Below are positions 29,458 through 34,639 of a stretch of DNA of 34,639 nucleotides, one piece after another. The stretch lies in assembly GCA_002224055.1 (NCBI GenBank), contig AZLU01000014.1:340576-375214 (forward strand), in the 5' to 3' direction. Numbering within the stretch: position 1 is the stretch's first letter; every line of letters begins with the position of its first letter. Origin of the DNA: Pezizomycotina sp. ARF18. Its lineage: Eukaryota > Ascomycota. The position numbers were made by a program, and so were the translations under genes. Below the pieces are notes generated by a model that was not told where the DNA came from, searched no databases, and saw only the letters and a list, made by a program, of their open reading frames with translations.

Positions 29458-30008
29458 CAGGCAATCCAGGAGGTCAGGGAGGCCCTATACTCTAATTGCA
29501 CTGCCAGATACAGATCCAGTTTACTAACGATGTACTACTATTTCAATACTTGAAAATCCTAAAACTTCATAATATAAGAGAAATAAGATGTACGATGATG
29601 AGACCAGTCTCGAGAATGATTTTCAGAGTGCGATAGAGCTTATTCTATTAATATTACTAGTAACTACACGAGGTTCTAAAAATTCCCTCCAATGATTTCC
29701 AAACTTCAAAAATGCAATAAAACAAAAACAAGTATAGAGGGTAAAACAAAGGAAAACCAATAAGAAACAAGATAGACGAGTGAACGCTCGAAGCCATAGG
29801 AGGAGTTCCTAGCGCCAACCACTACTGACCCCCAAGCTTCACTAGTTTCATTCCTATAAGACTCGCTATCTTGCAACTCTCTTCCCCTGAGGGTCATATT
29901 CGCAACGCCATCAACCACTCTAAATCATTGATAACCCCTTGTTCCAGGAGCTTATCCAAAAAAAAGCCTTCATAGCATCCGTTTATTTCAAACCTGTCCG
30001 AGTTCAGA
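29458..30008. other. Intergenic, no gene seen
   Basis: AT-rich spacer downstream of both flanking genes. Likely 3' flanks. No other structure found. Confidence 0.45.
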
Positions 30009-30509
30009 TTACTGGGCAATGAAGCACTCGCCACTCTCCAAGTTCTCCTCACGAGCATCGTTAATGGTATAGCAGTAAGCGACCTGGCCGCGGACGCAGA
30101 GGTAGCTGCGGCCACCGCGCTGGCGGCAGTTATGCGCACTCCTCCAGCCGCGGGAGTTTGCCGGGTTGCAGCGGCCCTGGTACGCGGCTTTGACGCGCTT
30201 GATCGGGGCGGTGTTGCTGCAGTGGTTGGTCCTCCTAGTCAGGACGGCGCGCGCGTTCAAGGTAGCCCCGACGACGGGGATTCCGGCTTCGTTGTTGTCA
30301 GAGAATTCATCCGAGAAGATGTCATCGGACGAGGTGTCCTCTGAGGAGTCGTCATCAGCAATCTCGGTTCCCGGTACGAAAAGCTTCCCAGGGAGGAAGT
30401 TCGGGTCGCCGGCATCGATTTCGGTCGAGGCAGTTCCGGCCGGAACAGCGATAACAGAGCTGGCTGCGGTGGCGACGAGGAGGAGCCTGAGAGCGGAGCT
30501 GAACTGCAT
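30009..30509 (-). CDS. Secreted six-cysteine prepro-protein (intact)
   Basis: This intact minus-strand frame of 166 residues begins MQFSSALRLLLVATAASSVI, a signal peptide with likely cleavage near AVPA (residues 21-24). Residues about 30-76 form an acidic Ser/Asp-rich pro-region (DDDSSEDTSSDD). A dibasic site LTRR (90-93) precedes a basic domain, residues 94-166, with six cysteines at 97, 114, 128, 138, 146 and 162. The acidic pro-region, Kex2-type site and basic disulfide-rich domain match the general plan of secreted fungal peptides that are matured in the Golgi. I recognise no named family and infer no activity. It stands alone between long spacers. It could be an effector, an antimicrobial-type peptide or a cell-surface protein. 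The frame needs no intron and no repair, which is rare in this window. Confidence 0.75.
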   Translation of the reverse strand: MQFSSALRLLLVATAASSVIAVPAGTASTEIDAGDPNFLPGKLFVPGTEIADDDSSEDTSSDDIFSDEFSDNNEAGIPVVGATLNARAVLTRRTNHCSNTAPIKRVKAAYQGRCNPANSRGWRSAHNCRQRGGRSYLCVRGQVAYCYTINDAREENLESGECFIAQ

Positions 30510-33203
30510 TTTGATGGGAATGAAAAGATAAATCTTTGAAAAGATGTGTAAATGAGTGAATGAGCTTAAAAAATAAAGCTAGGTTTGTTTAGCTTTAGCT
30601 GAAAGGAGTGAATTGAAGCTAATGCTTGCGGATGATTGTGGATGAGGATGCTTTTTCGTACTCTGAGGGCTCCGTTAAGACTCTTTATATCCGTGAAGAG
30701 CACAGGCAGTGCTTTGTTGAAAGCTACACTCGTGAGGAAAACAAACATAGAGGTACAGGCAGTCTATCGTGCTATCAGTCGTTTTCTCCTATCTAAGATT
30801 TAGTTTGTGCCACATAGACTAGTCGTTGACTAGTGTATCGCTTACTATTGAGCGTACCGTTGACATCTACATGTTTTGGACCCTTAGTCGAATCATTATG
30901 TTCTGTCTTAGATCCGCATATGCATGAATCCCACAGAAATTCTCCACACAGAGAATGCTATTATGCGCTGATAGCCGCCACAGCCATTGCATGATTTTGG
31001 AATTCGTTTGGGGAAGTAGCTTCTGTTTCTTCCCCGTATTAATGGCAAATTAATGCGGATATAATTACATCGTAGATTTTGTTTCAAGATGATAGAATTG
31101 GCATTCAGGGTCCATCGTCATTGTAGCCAGAGATGGGCTCAGAGTCGTTGTCTCGTTAGCTTGACACCAAGTTTATTGGGCTAAATGTTTGAATGACGGC
31201 GGACGTGTTCTTCTGCGCACCTTAAACCATTGCTTCTGAATCAGTTGATACTTCTTTCTCAAAAAAGCGATTGTGATATCAGCTCAAAAAGCGATCCGTG
31301 ATATTACTCCATTCTGAATCCAAAATCATGATCTTATCTCTCAAAAAAAAAAAAAAAAATAAAAGAAACGAAACTGGTGGATACTCAACGCCGAAATAAT
31401 GTATCCACAACCTAGTTTCCATAAGATTTATTTCATCGAGATAAAGCTCATGACATGAACAGTCTCGTAGGCATGCACTTGGTAGTTTTGACCCGGATTC
31501 CTAGAAGCCCGGGGCCTGGAAGTGTAATCATCCTGGCGCGAATCTTCGCGTTGGAGATTTGCTGATGAAAAGGTATAAGCCGATCACAAATATTAAATAT
31601 CACTCCCTTATAAAACACTTCACAAAATAGGTTCCAAGTATGTCAAATTTACGCCACGATTGCCTAGATTCAATGTCCTGGTGTCCGCGAAAACAAATCC
31701 GATGGAGATGCATAAAAAGTAATCTCGCTTGCAAACCGTTTGGTATTTCAGGGGCGTTGCTTGGCGGAAAGTTTATTCCCCGGAAACCCATGAGCGATTC
31801 ATTATAGGGGTTTTTCGATTTCAGAAAAGGCTTAATATGAGGTTTCAAGATAATGGTTAGATAAGGCTTACACAGAAGCTATTCCATGGAGCTTCTTCGT
31901 TATCAGGCAACGAAGTCCTGGATTGATAAAGGAGTGTGGAGATCGCCAAAAGGATACCAATGCGCATGCAGGATATCTCCGATTTTTACTCCTCTTCACT
32001 GTATTTCTCGACTAATCTAGGACATTATCCGCACAAATGTAAAAATTGGAGGAAAAGATATAAAAATGTCTGGAAAACATAACTTAAACAGGAATGTAAC
32101 TATTGGTCGGCGCCTTAACAGCGCGTAGAATTGTTACGATAAAAACAAATGAGATGTACTGTCTGTATGTGGTCTCCTCTCAGGAGAACAAATCGATGAG
32201 CACATTGCAATAGAGACACTGCGCAATGGCTTAAAGCTGTTGAGCATTGAGGGCACTTTAGGGAAGGAGCCACTGGGTTCAACATATAAAACGCATATAT
32301 GAAGTAATTTCACGTCGGAATCAAGACATGCATCAGGATCCATGGATCTACCAACGGCGAAGACCTTAATCATTTGGTTTCTCGGTAACGTGAAATCTGG
32401 AACAGACGTGTCCGTGTGCGATGGAATGTCTCAAAGTTCAGTAAAAATGGTGTGCCAGATAGATATCTCATTTTGATATAGCTGTTGGAGTATATTCCTA
32501 GTACCCTAGCAAGCAGATATCTGCAAGAGTGGCTTCTCACTACTATGTGAATCGTTATATACCGTAGAACTGGAGCACGAGCACGTACGCTTAAATAAGC
32601 ATGCATACAAACCAATTCCTTAACTCATCAAAATGTTATGAACACTTATTATTACTAGTACTTTTTACATATAAAATATTTTCAAAATTTTGAATTACCG
32701 TCAAAAATTATAAACATTGTCAATATAATATATAAAATTATATGCACGTATTAACGAATAAATATGTACTGGTCATCAAGCATCATGCGTAGTATTTTTC
32801 AAAAACCCAAATGCCTAGGGCATATATGCTATTCCAGTTTCTACCTTACTTCATTGTGATAAGGTATCTACGAATTAAGAAGCGAGTATCTATGCGATCG
32901 TAGAGGTAGGATTAGGAAATCTCTTGACCTGATAAGGGTTAATAACCGTTTTAAGTGGCTGATTATTGCTATAATAACTCTCTAGCGATTAGAAGAAACA
33001 GTGAGTATGTTATGGTGTCAGTAAATTTACGTAAAGATTAATATGGATATCGCGAGTAATTGTAATATCTTGCGGAATATTCTATTTACTAATATAACGG
33101 TACGTGAACGCGTAATCTTGAAGTACTGATTTAAATGGCGATAGTATTGTTAACCCCTGTAGACGCTTTAGACGCGCTTTCGTAGTATTTTCTTGTCCTT
33201 AGT
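30510..33203. other. Long gene-poor spacer
   Basis: About 2.7 kb with no supported gene. There is an A-run at 31341-31357 and a strongly AT-rich part at 32630-32790. Short minus frames at 31600-31848, 32134-32373 and 32370-32615 have no recognisable domain. A plus frame near 32181-32310 (GEQIDEHIAIETLRNGLKLL) looks slightly protein-like but has no start and is short. Confidence 0.4.
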
Positions 33204-33270
33204 TTTTTTTTTTTTTTTTTTGGCTAATTGGAAAAAATTAAATAAATGAATAAATAAATAAAATAAAACG
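33204..33270 (+). repeat. T-run and AAATAAAT-type tract
   Basis: A run of about 18 T is followed closely by ATAAATAAAT-type repeats. It ends about 160 bp upstream of the first ATG of the AT-hook gene. Confidence 0.85.
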
Positions 33271-33426
33271 ATGCAAAATGTTTGCCAGCAACAAACAAAT
33301 AACAAACTCACATTAACCAAACAATACTATCACCATCTGTAATTTTCAAGTCCTCCTTATATCGGGCGATTTTTCAACGTCAGTTTTATCATTCAGTATC
33401 TTGAGGGACACGGATAGCCATATACG

Positions 33427-34639
33427 ATGCCCGTGGATACTCTCGAAGATCGCGCAATTACTTCCTGCCGAAGAGCGGCGTCAAAACGGAGGAGGACTTC
33501 AAGGCCCTCTTGTTGCAGATATCGCGAGGATATTAGCTGAGCAAGGCGTCGCTGGAGCAGCGGAACCCGGAACTGACGCCATTGGCGGGATTACTGCTTT
33601 GAATGGGGATAATGTTGTTACTCCAGAGACTTCTCAGTTGGATATTGCGACTGGGAGTTCTGAGGCGTTGAATGAAGCAAAAGAGCAGGAAATCGAACCG
33701 AAGAAGCTCCCAAGGGCACTGCAAAGAAGGGCGCTACGAAGGGGGATACCCCAAAGAAGGATACTCAGAAGAAGGATATCAGAAGGATAACTGCGAAGAA
33801 GGATACTACTAAGAAGGTTAAAATCGCCAAGACGGCCGTCACTGTCAAGCAAATCGTTAACGATAGCGACTTTGCTGTCGTTAAAGATAAAGATGCCGAT
33901 GTCGTTAACAGTCAGGAGGCCATTGCGAAGCCCGAACGACGTTGACAGGGCAAACACGACAATGACCAGTTGGATCCGACTTGAATCTTACTGTTCCGGA
34001 GCCGAAAGAACAAGCAGGATCTCACTACTCCATCAAGCGCGGCCGTGGACGTCCACGCAAGGATTCGATTGTCACAAACGCCACGGCTAACAAGGAAGAC
34101 AACCCGTCCACACGAGTCCAGCAACCTCCCCAATAAACCCGAAAATATCGAAGCCAAAGCCACGGCCGTCACCGGCGAAGATCGCGACTCACCGCCCAGT
34201 CCCAGCAGGCCGCTACTCCGCCCGATCAAGCGTGGCCGCGGGCGCCCGCGCAAGGGTGAGGAATCAACAAAGAGCCGCCGAAGACTCCCAAGGCTCCCAA
34301 GTCCAAGTCCGACATCTCGAAGAAGAAGGACAATAAGGAGAAAAAGAAGGCCAAGCTGCTGATAAGGCGAAGATGCTTGAGGATGCGGAACTCACCGCCG
34401 TCCGCCGTAAGGCACACAGGAGGGAGAGCTACGAACACGATGGAAAGATGCCGCGTCGCCGGATACACGGCGACAGAGTCATGGTTGGAGACGAAGGAGG
34501 AGGTTGCAATATGTTGCAGCCGGCGGGCAATGGAGATCAAGACCATTTATAACGATCAAGCCGGCATCCGAAGGAAACCTCGGTGATCAGCCCGATATTG
34601 GCGATATGACGAAGGCGCTGGGGACAGGAGTATCCGACT
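33427..34639 (+). pseudogene. AT-hook protein gene, multiple frame breaks, runs off window
   Basis: The frame starts MPVDTLEDRAI, then shifts to YFLPKSGVKTEEDFKALLLQ, then LAEQGVAGAAEPGTDAIGG and EALNEAKEQEIEPKK. A Lys-rich part (DTPKKDTQKKD, AKKDTTKKVKIAKTA) follows in another frame. Two AT-hooks are present, both reading KRGRGRPRK, at 34035-34061 and 34228-34254; this core binds the minor groove of AT-rich DNA. After the second hook, another frame change gives PPKTPKAPKSKSDISKKKD, then ADKAKMLEDAELTAVRRKAH, and open sequence continues to the window end (LGDQPDIGDMTKALGTG). At least six frame changes are needed. The product would be a low-complexity, basic chromatin protein of HMGI(Y) style. 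Introns could account for one or two of the changes but not all. Confidence 0.6.

Noticed and set aside
30132-30531. Two plus frames opposite the secreted six-Cys gene
   Set aside because: The minus frame has a signal peptide, a pro-region and ordered cysteines. The plus frames have none of these.

Overview
The window looks like genomic DNA of a filamentous ascomycete (Pezizomycotina). The signs are short spliceosomal introns of about 68-133 nt with GTAAG-type donors, a Ty1/copia-like LTR retrotransposon saturated with CpA-to-TpA (RIP-type) changes while CpG is kept, a fungal NFX1-type zinc-finger helicase (ZNFX1/Hrr1-like), MYND fingers, an F-box gene, eIF5A/Hex-1-like genes and several small secreted cysteine-rich proteins. 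There is no prokaryotic gene organisation. I cannot name the species.

Layout. 0.4-5.4 kb: four related MYND-finger genes (one on minus, three on plus), all broken. 5.7-8.0 kb: two small secreted cysteine-rich genes, both disrupted, on either side of a 204-nt pure pyrimidine tract. 8.3-8.8 kb: a diverged repeat pair. 9.5-11.1 kb: two convergent eIF5A/Hex-1-like genes that lack the hypusine loop. 12.2-17.8 kb: an F-box gene split at codon 25 by a 4.9-kb RIP-mutated copia-like element with 311/313-bp LTRs, a CTCCT target duplication, a tRNA-iMet-type primer site and a YVDD box mutated to YVNN. 18.4-20.9 kb: small unrecognised genes. 22.1-25.4 kb: a broken NFX1-type helicase without a visible Walker A box and with RIP-like damage in its zinc-finger array. 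26.2-29.5 kb: a cluster of small charged helical proteins that look mutually related, plus a small ORF with a membrane segment. 30.0-30.5 kb: an intact secreted six-cysteine prepro-protein. 33.4 kb to the window end: a decayed protein with two AT-hooks, running off the edge.

Two themes run through the window. First, almost every recognisable gene carries single-base frame breaks, often in short homopolymers, and several short genes have total lengths of 2 modulo 3, meaning one missing base. This could be real decay in a repeat-rich compartment or deletion errors in the assembly. The nonsense codons, lost zinc ligands and RIP damage cannot be explained by deletion errors. Second, long A/T or pyrimidine tracts lie about 135-200 bp upstream of many inferred starts. 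The two least damaged genes are the secreted protein at 30.0-30.5 kb and the charged protein at 27.9-28.4 kb.
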